IMG/VR virus record: IMGVR_UViG_3300032240_000659
Location: 62,001-126,000 of that record
Source: a virus
Reading direction: 5' to 3' (one strand)
Length of the DNA: 64,000 bases
Part shown: one piece after another, positions 7,714 to 16,750 of the stretch
Layout: every line of letters begins with the position of its first letter
Numbering within the stretch: the stretch's first letter is position 1
Made by a program: the position numbers and the translations under genes
Notes under the pieces: model-generated
What the model saw: the letters and a program-made list of their open reading frames with translations, nothing else
What the model was told of the DNA's origin: nothing
The model's database searches: none

Positions 7714-7733
7714 TTACCAAAGAGGGTATTATT

Positions 7734-8738
7734 ATGGGTTTATTTGATTCAGGCGCCGGGCTTGCTTCGTCAATTGGCGCAGCCACAAATGCAGTCGGCG
7801 CCGTTGGCGGCGCAATTAATGTTGCAAGTAATTTGGGGTCTGCCATATCAAACCTTGGTAGCGCAGAAGATTTTGGTAGCGCAATGCGTAGTTTAAATTT
7901 ACCAGCGGCCGGTGAAGCAATTGGTGATTTAATGGGCGCAGTTGCAGAGTTTGGCGGCGACGCAAATGCAAATGACTGGCGTGTCAGATTAAGTCTCCCT
8001 AAATGGACTAGTTTTAGATCTAGTCCTGTGTTACAACCTTTAAAAGATGCAGGCGGATGTGTGTTTCCGTATACTCCAACAATCACAGTTGCTAGCGGCG
8101 CAAAATATACACAAATACCAACTGTTCACACAAACTATAATTTTCAAGCGTTCCATAGTAGTGACCCAGGCTCCATAAGTTTAACAGCGCCTATGCGAGT
8201 TGAAGATCAAAATCAAGGTTTATACTGGATTGCAATGGTGCATTATTTACGTAGCTTAACTAAAATGTTTGCTGGATCTGATCCAAAGGCTGGAAATCCG
8301 CCCCCAATTGTATTTTTAAACGGTTATGGAAATTATGTTTTTAAAAATGTTCCAGTAGTGGTTACTAAAATGTCAGTTAGTCTTGTTAAAGAATGTGATT
8401 ATATTGGTGTTGATGTAGTTGGTAGCGCAATGGGTGCAGTAGAAGGTGTTACTGACTCTATTGGCGGACTAGCAGATACACTTGGCGGAGCCATACCGTC
8501 GCTAGGAGGCATTACTAGTGCAGTTAGTAGTATTGCCGGAGGTGTTGGCCAAGTAGCAGGACTTCTAGGAACATTTGGAGTAGGCGGCTCAACCAGCGGA
8601 GGCGTTAGTTATGTTCCAACAATTAGTGAGTTTTCAGTTACGCTACAACCAGTATACAGCAGAGACAGTGCTCGTAAGTTTAGTCTAGACAGATTTGTCC
8701 AAGGCGGATACCTAAATAATTCTTTTGGATATATTTAA
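7734..8738 (+). CDS. 48: gp48-like baseplate tail-tube cap
   Basis: A 334-residue protein. The N-terminus (1-75) is Gly/Ala/Ser-rich. The core (about 80-235) has the tube-like pattern known from marine T4-like gp48: FPYTPTITV, then YTQIPTVHTNYNFQAF, then an Asp/Gln stretch followed by YWIAMVHYLRSLTKMF and PPIVFLNGYG. A Gly-rich insertion (about 240-290) precedes a C-terminal segment. In T4, gp48 caps the baseplate hub and starts tube polymerisation. It is the first gene of the late plus-strand unit, followed directly by gp53. gp54, its relative, is not separately seen. Confidence 0.8.
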   Translation: MGLFDSGAGLASSIGAATNAVGAVGGAINVASNLGSAISNLGSAEDFGSAMRSLNLPAAGEAIGDLMGAVAEFGGDANANDWRVRLSLPKWTSFRSSPVLQPLKDAGGCVFPYTPTITVASGAKYTQIPTVHTNYNFQAFHSSDPGSISLTAPMRVEDQNQGLYWIAMVHYLRSLTKMFAGSDPKAGNPPPIVFLNGYGNYVFKNVPVVVTKMSVSLVKECDYIGVDVVGSAMGAVEGVTDSIGGLADTLGGAIPSLGGITSAVSSIAGGVGQVAGLLGTFGVGGSTSGGVSYVPTISEFSVTLQPVYSRDSARKFSLDRFVQGGYLNNSFGYI

Positions 8739-8739
8739 T

Positions 8740-9039
8740 ATGTCAAATTATACAAATACAAGTCCGTGGTATCTTACTCAGACTAAACAAGACTATCTAG
8801 ATGTTTTAACAATTAGGCCTGTCAGTGCAGAGGTAGATGATTTTTATTATACTATTGAATCACAGTATGCATTTCGACCTGACTTATTGGCATTTGACTT
8901 GTACGGAGAAGCTAATCTTTGGTGGGTTTTTATACAACGAAATCTTAATGTTCTTCAAGATCCAATATTTGATTTTGTTCCGGGAAAAAAAATCTATATT
9001 CCAAAGAAAAGTAGTTTGTTTACGGTATTAGGATTATAA
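8740..9039 (+). CDS. 53: gp53-like baseplate wedge protein
   Basis: A 99-residue protein with the gp53 signature: YAFRPDLLAFDLYGEANLWW, then a FIQRN turn, then DPIFDFVPGKKIYIP. ATG 8740 is chosen because it follows the gp48 stop by one base; an upstream in-frame TTG would overlap gp48. It is shorter than T4 gp53 (196 residues) and corresponds to the short form in marine phages. gp53 joins wedges to the central hub. The position between gp48 and the hub protein fits. Confidence 0.88.
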   Translation: MSNYTNTSPWYLTQTKQDYLDVLTIRPVSAEVDDFYYTIESQYAFRPDLLAFDLYGEANLWWVFIQRNLNVLQDPIFDFVPGKKIYIPKKSSLFTVLGL

Positions 9040-9040
9040 T

Positions 9041-11251
9041 ATGGATTTGTTAAATGCAGCCACTAATGCTGTTAGTACCGTGTCTAACACATTATCAAGT
9101 TCAGGGCTGGCATCTGGATTAAGCAGTACATTTAATTCCTTAACAGGTAAACTTGGATCTATTGGTTCGTTTTTTAAACCACTAAACGGAGTTAAGTTGC
9201 CTTTGGCTAATCCTTTATTTGCTTATGCATCTTATGATTATGTTATTGGATTAGGATGTTTATCTGCTAAAGAAGTTACTAACCCAGATACAACTTATAT
9301 GGCAGGCAAGCCTGTTAATTTAATTTGCAAAAGTGCAAATGCTGATCCCCAGAACAGAGTAAAAACACCTTACGGAAAGTTTGATTTTTTTATTGATAAT
9401 GTAGAACTTAAAAGCACAATTGGTTTAGATTCTGGAAATACTACAAACATTACTGACATATCATTTTCTATAACAGAACCTTATAGTATGGGTATGTTTA
9501 TGATTTCTTTACAAACAATAGCTCAGCAATTAAAATGGGATAATTTTAAAGAAGCACCATTTGTTCTTACTTTAGAATTTAGAGGAAATAAAGAAACAGG
9601 ACAAATGGTCAATATACCCGGTACAAAAAGATTTATTGCTTTTAATTTTAATGACATAAGCATGAAAGTTACAGAAGCAGGAGCAGTTTATAATTGTACC
9701 TGTATGCCATATAACCAAGGAGCACAAACAGATCAAGTTGCTACTTTTAAAAGTGATGTATCTATTACTGGTGATACAGTACAAAGCATTTTACAAACTG
9801 GAGAAAAAAGTCTTCAGTATGTTGTTAATGAAAAATATAAAGCAACTGCTAAGGCTGCCGGCAAAGATACTATACCTGACGAAGCAATTATATTATTTCC
9901 AGAAGATACTGCATCGTCGGCATCTAGCGGATCTAGCGGATCTGAAAGTACTGGTTCTGCAACTACTACTCCGGGTGCTGCCGATACAAAAGCGTTGTTT
10001 ACAAAATTAGGTGTAACTAGAAGTACAATAAATTCTACATTAGTTCAACAAGAAATTACTGTTAATGCTATAGGCAGTGCTGATTTAGGATTCAATGATT
10101 CTAGAAAAGGTGATACACCTTTAGGCAAAGAAAATAAAGTATGGGATCCTGTAAAACAAATTTTTGTTAGATCAAATAATCCAATTGATACAAAAATGAC
10201 CGACATGAAATTTGCTCAAGATACTGATATTACTAATGCTATAAATCAGGCTATTCTTAACAGTAAATTTGTTACTGAAACATTAGATGCAAGTAATTTA
10301 ACTAAGGAAGGCTTTAGAAATTGGTGGCGTATTGATGTTCAAAAATATCCGAATGGCCCAGTTCAGAATGCAACCGGCAGAGTTCCTTACATTTATGTGT
10401 ACAGGGTAGTTCCTTACGAAGCACATGCTAGTAAACTTGCGCCACCAAATACTAAAACCCCCGGATATGCAAATTTAAAACTTCAAGCAGTTAAACACTA
10501 CAATTATATCTATACAGGAAAAAATGTTGATATTATTAGATTTGATATTACATTAAATACAGGTTTTACTGCTATCATGGCATCTGATGGTTTAGAAAAA
10601 TCTCAAGATGCAAAAACAGCCGCAGCCGATAGCACAGAACCAGAAAAACAAACAGCAGGTAATCCACTAGCACCTGGTAATTCACCTTCTACAATGCCAG
10701 GAGTTATTCCTACAACGGTATCTTATTCAGGGACTAACACTAAGTCTGATAGAAAAGGCGGCGGCGGCAAAGAAACTCCCGGCCACCGTGCGGCTCGATT
10801 ATTTATGGATGCTGTTACAAATAGTAACGAACTTGTTAATTTAAATATGGAAATTATTGGAGACCCTTATTATATTGTACAAAGTGGCATGGGCAATTAT
10901 ACTGCGCAGGCTACACAGTATAAAAATTTAAATTTAGATGGTAGTATAAATTATCAAAACGGCGAAGTAGATATTCTTGTTAATTTTAGAACACCGATTG
11001 ACATTAATCAAACAACCGGGTTATATAACTTTGGCGGATCAAGTAAAACAGCTCCTGTTATCGGATACAGCGGTCTTTATCAAATAACAAATATAACAAG
11101 CAAATTTCAATCTGGGCAGTTTAAACAAACTTTAGTAGGGCAACGCAGGCCCCAGCAGGAAAACCCAGTTGAAGCAACACCGGATCAAACATTTTCTACA
11201 GGTAATCAGAAAGTAGATCCTAAAGACCCATACGGATACGGAGACGGTTAA
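9041..11251 (+). CDS. Large baseplate hub-type structural protein
   Basis: A 736-residue protein with a hydrophobic, Ser/Leu-rich N-terminus (NAVSTVSNTLSSSGLASGL). A beta-rich body follows, with two low-complexity linkers (Ser/Gly/Thr near 287-305 and 540-590). It sits between gp53 and the gp5 spike, where T4-like phages place hub components, and its stop overlaps the gp5 start in TAATG. I infer a gp27-like hub role from order; no gp27 motif was recognised. It is much longer than T4 gp27 (391 residues), so it may combine hub and additional domains. Confidence 0.6.
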   Translation: MDLLNAATNAVSTVSNTLSSSGLASGLSSTFNSLTGKLGSIGSFFKPLNGVKLPLANPLFAYASYDYVIGLGCLSAKEVTNPDTTYMAGKPVNLICKSANADPQNRVKTPYGKFDFFIDNVELKSTIGLDSGNTTNITDISFSITEPYSMGMFMISLQTIAQQLKWDNFKEAPFVLTLEFRGNKETGQMVNIPGTKRFIAFNFNDISMKVTEAGAVYNCTCMPYNQGAQTDQVATFKSDVSITGDTVQSILQTGEKSLQYVVNEKYKATAKAAGKDTIPDEAIILFPEDTASSASSGSSGSESTGSATTTPGAADTKALFTKLGVTRSTINSTLVQQEITVNAIGSADLGFNDSRKGDTPLGKENKVWDPVKQIFVRSNNPIDTKMTDMKFAQDTDITNAINQAILNSKFVTETLDASNLTKEGFRNWWRIDVQKYPNGPVQNATGRVPYIYVYRVVPYEAHASKLAPPNTKTPGYANLKLQAVKHYNYIYTGKNVDIIRFDITLNTGFTAIMASDGLEKSQDAKTAAADSTEPEKQTAGNPLAPGNSPSTMPGVIPTTVSYSGTNTKSDRKGGGGKETPGHRAARLFMDAVTNSNELVNLNMEIIGDPYYIVQSGMGNYTAQATQYKNLNLDGSINYQNGEVDILVNFRTPIDINQTTGLYNFGGSSKTAPVIGYSGLYQITNITSKFQSGQFKQTLVGQRRPQQENPVEATPDQTFSTGNQKVDPKDPYGYGDG

Positions 11252-12798
11252 TGGCAACAAATGACAGTAATTTTATATCAGCCGATAGTCCAATTAATCG
11301 GCCTGGCCCATACTTAGCTAGAGTTATTAGCCATTTAGATCCAACTTATATGGGAATGTTAGAAGTTGAGATCTTGCGTCCAGGCGGAGGCAGTAATGAA
11401 ACCGGAGCAATACATGCAGTTAGTTATATGAGTCCATTCTACGGAGTAACTAGCATTGCCCATGCTTCGGAAAATAATGATTATAACGGAACACAAAAAA
11501 GCTACGGATGGTGGGCAGTTCCTCCTGATGTGGGATCCACAGTTGTTATTATGTTTATTGACGGCAACCCTAAGTATGGATATTGGATGGGTTGTGTTGC
11601 AGATGAAAATATGAATTTTATGATTCCTGGTATTGCCGCATCTAGTCAAGTTGTTGACGAAACAAAAAGAATGCCAGTAGGTGAGTATAATAAGCGAGCA
11701 ACAGAAAGTGAATCAGTCATAGTAACGGATCCTGAAAAAACTAAAAAACCAAAGCACCCACTAGCAGCCGCTTTTGAAACCCAGGGGCTATTAGAAGACG
11801 ACATTAGAGGACTTACTACTTCAAGTGCTCGCAGAGAAACTCCTAGTATGGTGTTTGGTATTAGCACCCCCGGCCCATTAGATAAGCAACCTAACGCTCA
11901 ACGAGGCACAATTGGTAAACTAGAATACGAAATTCCAAACGCACCCGTCAGCCGCCTTGGTGGCACAACATTTGTTATGGACGACGGTGACGACAAATAC
12001 TTGCGTAAAACTCCCGCAAATGAGGGTCCGCCTGAATATGCTCAAGTTGAACAAGGAGAAACAGACGGTGATGTAACAATTCCTCATAATGAATTATTTA
12101 GAATAAGAACACGCACTGGACATCAAATTCTATTACATAACAGTGAAGATTTAATTTATATTGGCAATGCCAAAGGCACCGCTTGGATAGAATTAACAAG
12201 CGATGGTAAGATTGACATTTATGCAGAAGACAGTGTTAGTTTACATACAAAACAAGATTTAAATTTTTATGCAGACAGAGACATTAATTTTGAAGCCGGA
12301 AGAAATTTTAATTTAAAAGTTGCAAATCGTCATCAAACAGAAGTTGGTGGCAACAAAATTTTAATTGTTGATGCAAATAATATTATCAAAGTTTCTGGTA
12401 CACACGACGAAACAATCACTGGTGTTACCACAATCTCCACAGGTGCTGGACATACAATTACCGCAAGCGGAGATTTTGAAGTTAAAGCAGCCAATACTAA
12501 TATTGACGGCGGCAATATTCATTTAAATTCTGGAAAATTTGCAGGACAAGCCGCCGAAGTGCCAGACCCATTAAGCGTATTTGAAAACCCAACTGAAGAT
12601 AGTGCAACAACTGTTGAAAGTATTATGCTACGTGTTCCGAGTCACGAACCTTGGCCACACCATGAAAATTTAAACCCTACAGATTTTAAACCAGATATGA
12701 CAGATAGAGAAAGCGGTTCAACCATTGCAACGCCGCCATTGTGGAAAGAATACACTACAATAACAGATACATTCCAAAAAGTTAAAGGAGCAGATTAA
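11251..12798 (+). CDS. 5: gp5-like baseplate central spike protein without an apparent lysozyme
   Basis: A 515-residue protein. Residues 15-130 look like the gp5/VgrG OB fold (YLARVISHLDPTYMGMLEVE, later GWWAVPPDVGSTVVIMFIDG). Residues 325-430 form a triple beta-helix type spike with repeated short strands (IDIYAEDSVSLH, DLNFYADRDINFEAG, TGVTTISTGAGHTITASG). T4 gp5 has a lysozyme domain between these parts. Here that span (130-320) is polar and linker-like, without a lysozyme-type catalytic pattern that I can see. The C-terminal 90 residues are an unusual extra region. The protein should form the membrane-piercing spike. Confidence 0.85.
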   Translation: MATNDSNFISADSPINRPGPYLARVISHLDPTYMGMLEVEILRPGGGSNETGAIHAVSYMSPFYGVTSIAHASENNDYNGTQKSYGWWAVPPDVGSTVVIMFIDGNPKYGYWMGCVADENMNFMIPGIAASSQVVDETKRMPVGEYNKRATESESVIVTDPEKTKKPKHPLAAAFETQGLLEDDIRGLTTSSARRETPSMVFGISTPGPLDKQPNAQRGTIGKLEYEIPNAPVSRLGGTTFVMDDGDDKYLRKTPANEGPPEYAQVEQGETDGDVTIPHNELFRIRTRTGHQILLHNSEDLIYIGNAKGTAWIELTSDGKIDIYAEDSVSLHTKQDLNFYADRDINFEAGRNFNLKVANRHQTEVGGNKILIVDANNIIKVSGTHDETITGVTTISTGAGHTITASGDFEVKAANTNIDGGNIHLNSGKFAGQAAEVPDPLSVFENPTEDSATTVESIMLRVPSHEPWPHHENLNPTDFKPDMTDRESGSTIATPPLWKEYTTITDTFQKVKGAD

Positions 12799-13244
12799 TG
12801 AGCTCAAATGCAAATCTATATAATAAAATTACACTACCAAGTGCCGCAAACAATAACAGAGAAGTTAGTCCTAAAATGTATAAAGGATTCAGTACAGTTA
12901 GCACTGATACTGAAAACTTTAGTCTTTATGATTTAGATTTAATTAAACAAGATTTAATAAATCATTTCTATGTTCGACAGGGCGAGCGTTTAATGAATCC
13001 CACATTTGGTACAATTATCTGGGATCTCTTGTTTGAGCCTTTGACAGAACAAATTAAAAATCTAATTTTACAAAATGTAAATCAAATTATAAATTATGAC
13101 CCTAGAATAAAAGCAGACAAAGTTACTGTTACTGCTTACGAATCTGGGGTGCAAATAGAATGTCAATTAACATATTTGCCGTATAACGTAAGTCAGAGCA
13201 TGAAATTAAAGTTTGATCAAGCTAACGGATTACTAGCACAATAA
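12798..13244 (+). CDS. 25: gp25-like baseplate wedge protein
   Basis: A 148-residue protein of the GPW/gp25 family, related to type VI secretion TssE. The central region has DLDLIKQDLINHFYVRQGER and NPTFGTIIWDLLFEPLT, the family core, followed by the DPRIKADKVTV segment. About 45 N-terminal residues precede the core. In the baseplate it links the sheath starting ring to the wedge. The start overlaps the gp5 stop in TAATG, and gp6 follows, as in T4 (order 25 near 6 is typical of marine T4-like phages). Confidence 0.92.
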   Translation: MSSNANLYNKITLPSAANNNREVSPKMYKGFSTVSTDTENFSLYDLDLIKQDLINHFYVRQGERLMNPTFGTIIWDLLFEPLTEQIKNLILQNVNQIINYDPRIKADKVTVTAYESGVQIECQLTYLPYNVSQSMKLKFDQANGLLAQ

Positions 13245-13265
13245 ACTTAGCAGTTAATTTTATTC

Positions 13266-13275
13266 AATAAATATA
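13266..13275 (+). promoter_or_regulatory. Late promoter before gp6
   Basis: AATAAATATA, followed by GAATA, lies 16 bases before the gp6 ATG, with AGGA as ribosome site. The same AATA run with GAATA recurs at 33367. Confidence 0.65.
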
Positions 13276-13291
13276 GAATACAGGATAAATT

Positions 13292-16200
13292 ATGAGCGCA
13301 ATTGACAGACAAAATAGATTACTAGTTGCTGAAGACTGGAAAAAAGTATACCAATCATTCCGAAATGCGGACTTTCAAAGCTACGACTTTGAGAATCTAC
13401 GCCGTACAATGATTGATTATATCCGTCAAAATTATCCTGAAGATTTTAACGATTACATTGAGTCTAGCGAATACCTTGCCCTAATCGACCTTATTGCGTT
13501 CTTGGGCCAAAGCATAGCTTTCCGTGTTGATTTAAATGCTCGTGAAAATTTCTTAGAGCTAGCAGAGCGCCGTGAAAGCGTATTGCGACTAGCGCGATTA
13601 ATTAGCTACAATGCTAAACGTAATCTTGCAGCCAAAGGATTGTTAAAATTTACCACCGTGTCTACCACACAAACTGTTATTGATAGTAACGGAAGAAACT
13701 TAGCAGGACAAGTCATTACTTGGAACGATCCAAGTAATTCTAATTGGTATGATCAGTTTATTAAAATTGTCAATGCGGCAATGAGCACCAATCAACAGTT
13801 TGGAAACCCTAGCGATAAATCAACAGTTTACGGAATCCCAACTGCACAATATCGATTTGAAGCTTCTAATAACGATGTTCCGGTATATGCATTTACTAAG
13901 TCAATTGCCGGACGTCAAATGACATTTGAAATTACTAGTACAACTTTTAAAGATCAAAATTACATCTATGAAGAATCTCCTAAGTTAGGAAATAAAATTG
14001 CCTGCATTTACAGAGATGATGGCAGAGGTGCAGCCAGCGCAGGAACTGGATTCTTTTTTAATTTTACACAAGGCTCGTTAAATCAAGGAGTATTTACAAT
14101 TAGTCAACCAAGTACTAACGAGTCTGTTGATGTTGACAGTCAAGGTATTAATAATACTGATGTTTGGTTGTATAGACTAGATAAAAACGGCGCAGAAACA
14201 GACGAGTGGACTAAAGTTCCTAGCTTTGAAGGTAATAACGTAATTTATAATAGTTTAAATAAAAAAATTAGAAATATTTTTAATGTTCTTACTCGAGCAA
14301 ACGATGCAATTAGTTTGCAATTTAGTGATGGCACATTTGGCAATCTTCCATTAGGGACTTTTAGAACATACTATCGTATTAGCAATGGTTTATCATACAC
14401 AATTAACACAACAGATATTCGAAATGTTGCAATTAGTATACCTTATGTAACTCAGCAAGGCCAGTTAGAAACGTTATCAATTACAATGTCGTTAGCAAGT
14501 TCAGTATCTAACGCAGACACTTCAGAAACAAATACAAGCATTAAACAAAATGCTCCGCAAACATATTATACTCAAAATCGTATGATTACTGGAGAAGATT
14601 ATAATATTAGCCCATTGTCTACAAGCCAAAAAGTTTTAAAAGTAAAAGCAGTGAATAGAACTAGTAGCGGTATTAGCCGTTATTTTGATTTAATTGATCC
14701 TACTGGAAAATATAGTTCAACAAATTTATTTGCTGATGACGGATTGTTATATAAAGAAACATATACAAATTCTTTTAAATTTTCTTATGTAAGTAAAACT
14801 GATATTGAAGGTGTTATATACAACAATGTATACGAAGTTCTTAAAAAACCAGAGTTAAAGAATTTTTACTATTCAAATTTTATTAGTTATGTTACACTAA
14901 GTTTAAATGTTGTATGGTATAATAAAACTTCAGACACTACTAGTTCTAGCGGGTATATTGGATCAGTGGTGGACCCTGCAATATATAAAGTAGGTAGCGC
15001 AACATCAACAGAATTAAAATATTTTCAACCAGGTGCATTGATTAAATTTTCAGCGCCAACTGGTTATTATTTTGACACTACTAATTACAACAAGTTAGTA
15101 GCAGGAACCCCTGCTTCCTTAGGCGCTTCTTTAACTGTTTGGGCATCGGTTGTATCGGTTGAAACGGACGGTACCGCCAGCGGAACAGGTGTTACCCTAA
15201 CCGGAATGGGCCCTATTGTATTAAATCAAAATATTCCTTCTTTATGTACTATTGAGCAAATTATTCCTAAATGGAGAACAGTTATTGATAGTAGTGTTAG
15301 AACTGCAATGACAGATTTAATTTTTGCTAACAAACCATTTGGGTTAAGATATAATGCATCAACACAAGCATGGCAAATTATTTTTGAATCTAATTTAAAT
15401 GCCTACTCTCAATTTAGTTTAGGTAAACAAGGAGATTCAACAAATACACAACAAGATTCAAGCTGGATGTTGTTGTTTACAACAGACAACGAATATTACA
15501 CTGTCACTAGTAGAGAACAACGTTACGTATTTGAAAGCGATAAACAAATTAAATTTTACTTTGATAACGCTAATAAAATATACGATAGTAGATCTAACGA
15601 AGTTGTTAAAGATTCAATTAATGTATTAAGCATCAATACTAAGCCTGATAGTGTTCAAAGTTTTACATTAGATTACAAGTGGGAGATTATTTCTCCTTAT
15701 ATTGGGTTAGATGGCTATATTGACAATAAGAAAATTGTTGTTACTTTTGCAGATACTGACGACAATGGGGTAGTTGATGACCCAGAATTATTCTTAAAAA
15801 TTGTTGATCCAGCAACATCGCCGACTTCAAAATATATTGTTCAAGAAAAATATTCTATATCTTTAGGCCAAGAAGATTATAGATATATTGATAATAGTAA
15901 CAATATTGTAAAAGTAGTGTTGAATGAAACTGCAATAGGTCCAATAGGAAACTATACTAACGGGCAATATTTTTATATTGTTGATACCGACACTGTTAAA
16001 CAATTGAATAATCAAATATTAACAGTTACTTTAGATTATAAAGTATATCAGGGTAGAGACGAAATTAAATTTCAATACATCCATAATTCAAATTATGAGT
16101 CAAGAATTGACCCTAGTCTAAGTAATATCATTGATATTTTTGTTTTAACTAAAGGATATGATACTATTTTTAGACAATGGTTAGCAGGTGTTATATCTGA

Positions 16201-16750
16201 TAAACCTCTTCCACCTAGTAGTGACGAATTATACAATATATTGTCTCCTGATTTAAATTTAATTAAATCTATTTCTGATGAGATTGTATATCATCCAGTT
16301 AGCTATAGCATTTTATTTGGACAGTCAGCTGATACTAATTTACAAGCTAGTTTTAAAGTAACTAAAGCACAGGGTCAGGTCATTTCAGATAATGATGTAA
16401 AGTCAAAGATCATTGTAGCAATTAATGAGTTCTTTGCTTTAGAAAATTGGGACTTTGGAGATACGTTTTATTTTACTGAACTATCTACATATGTAATGAA
16501 TCAACTTGCACCTAATATTTCTAATTTTGTAATTGTACCAAGACAAAGCGGATTAAACTTTGGCAGTTTATTTGAAATTAAATCAGCAAGTGATCAGTTG
16601 TTCATCAACGGTGCAACTGTTGATGATATTGAAATCATTTCTGGAATAACATCAACTAGTATTAAATCAGTAAGCGGCACAGCAGTAGACACTACAAGCT
16701 CAGCCCAACAAACAGTAACAAGTTCAACATACGGAGCAACAAATGGCTGA
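13292..16750 (+). CDS. 6: gp6-like baseplate wedge protein (baseplate J family)
   Basis: An 1152-residue protein with the typical gp6 beginning of marine T4-like phages: a helical N-terminus (NLRRTMIDYIRQNYPEDFND, then an ESSEYLALIDLIAFLGQS stretch, then RVDLNARENFL and RRESVLRLARLI). A long beta-rich middle and a C-terminal gp6/baseplate J fold follow. T4 gp6 has 660 residues, so this is the long form, with insertions in the middle (about 500-900). gp6 forms the ring of the baseplate inner wedge. The stop overlaps the next gene's start by 8 bases. Confidence 0.9.
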   Translation: MSAIDRQNRLLVAEDWKKVYQSFRNADFQSYDFENLRRTMIDYIRQNYPEDFNDYIESSEYLALIDLIAFLGQSIAFRVDLNARENFLELAERRESVLRLARLISYNAKRNLAAKGLLKFTTVSTTQTVIDSNGRNLAGQVITWNDPSNSNWYDQFIKIVNAAMSTNQQFGNPSDKSTVYGIPTAQYRFEASNNDVPVYAFTKSIAGRQMTFEITSTTFKDQNYIYEESPKLGNKIACIYRDDGRGAASAGTGFFFNFTQGSLNQGVFTISQPSTNESVDVDSQGINNTDVWLYRLDKNGAETDEWTKVPSFEGNNVIYNSLNKKIRNIFNVLTRANDAISLQFSDGTFGNLPLGTFRTYYRISNGLSYTINTTDIRNVAISIPYVTQQGQLETLSITMSLASSVSNADTSETNTSIKQNAPQTYYTQNRMITGEDYNISPLSTSQKVLKVKAVNRTSSGISRYFDLIDPTGKYSSTNLFADDGLLYKETYTNSFKFSYVSKTDIEGVIYNNVYEVLKKPELKNFYYSNFISYVTLSLNVVWYNKTSDTTSSSGYIGSVVDPAIYKVGSATSTELKYFQPGALIKFSAPTGYYFDTTNYNKLVAGTPASLGASLTVWASVVSVETDGTASGTGVTLTGMGPIVLNQNIPSLCTIEQIIPKWRTVIDSSVRTAMTDLIFANKPFGLRYNASTQAWQIIFESNLNAYSQFSLGKQGDSTNTQQDSSWMLLFTTDNEYYTVTSREQRYVFESDKQIKFYFDNANKIYDSRSNEVVKDSINVLSINTKPDSVQSFTLDYKWEIISPYIGLDGYIDNKKIVVTFADTDDNGVVDDPELFLKIVDPATSPTSKYIVQEKYSISLGQEDYRYIDNSNNIVKVVLNETAIGPIGNYTNGQYFYIVDTDTVKQLNNQILTVTLDYKVYQGRDEIKFQYIHNSNYESRIDPSLSNIIDIFVLTKGYDTIFRQWLAGVISDKPLPPSSDELYNILSPDLNLIKSISDEIVYHPVSYSILFGQSADTNLQASFKVTKAQGQVISDNDVKSKIIVAINEFFALENWDFGDTFYFTELSTYVMNQLAPNISNFVIVPRQSGLNFGSLFEIKSASDQLFINGATVDDIEIISGITSTSIKSVSGTAVDTTSSAQQTVTSSTYGATNG

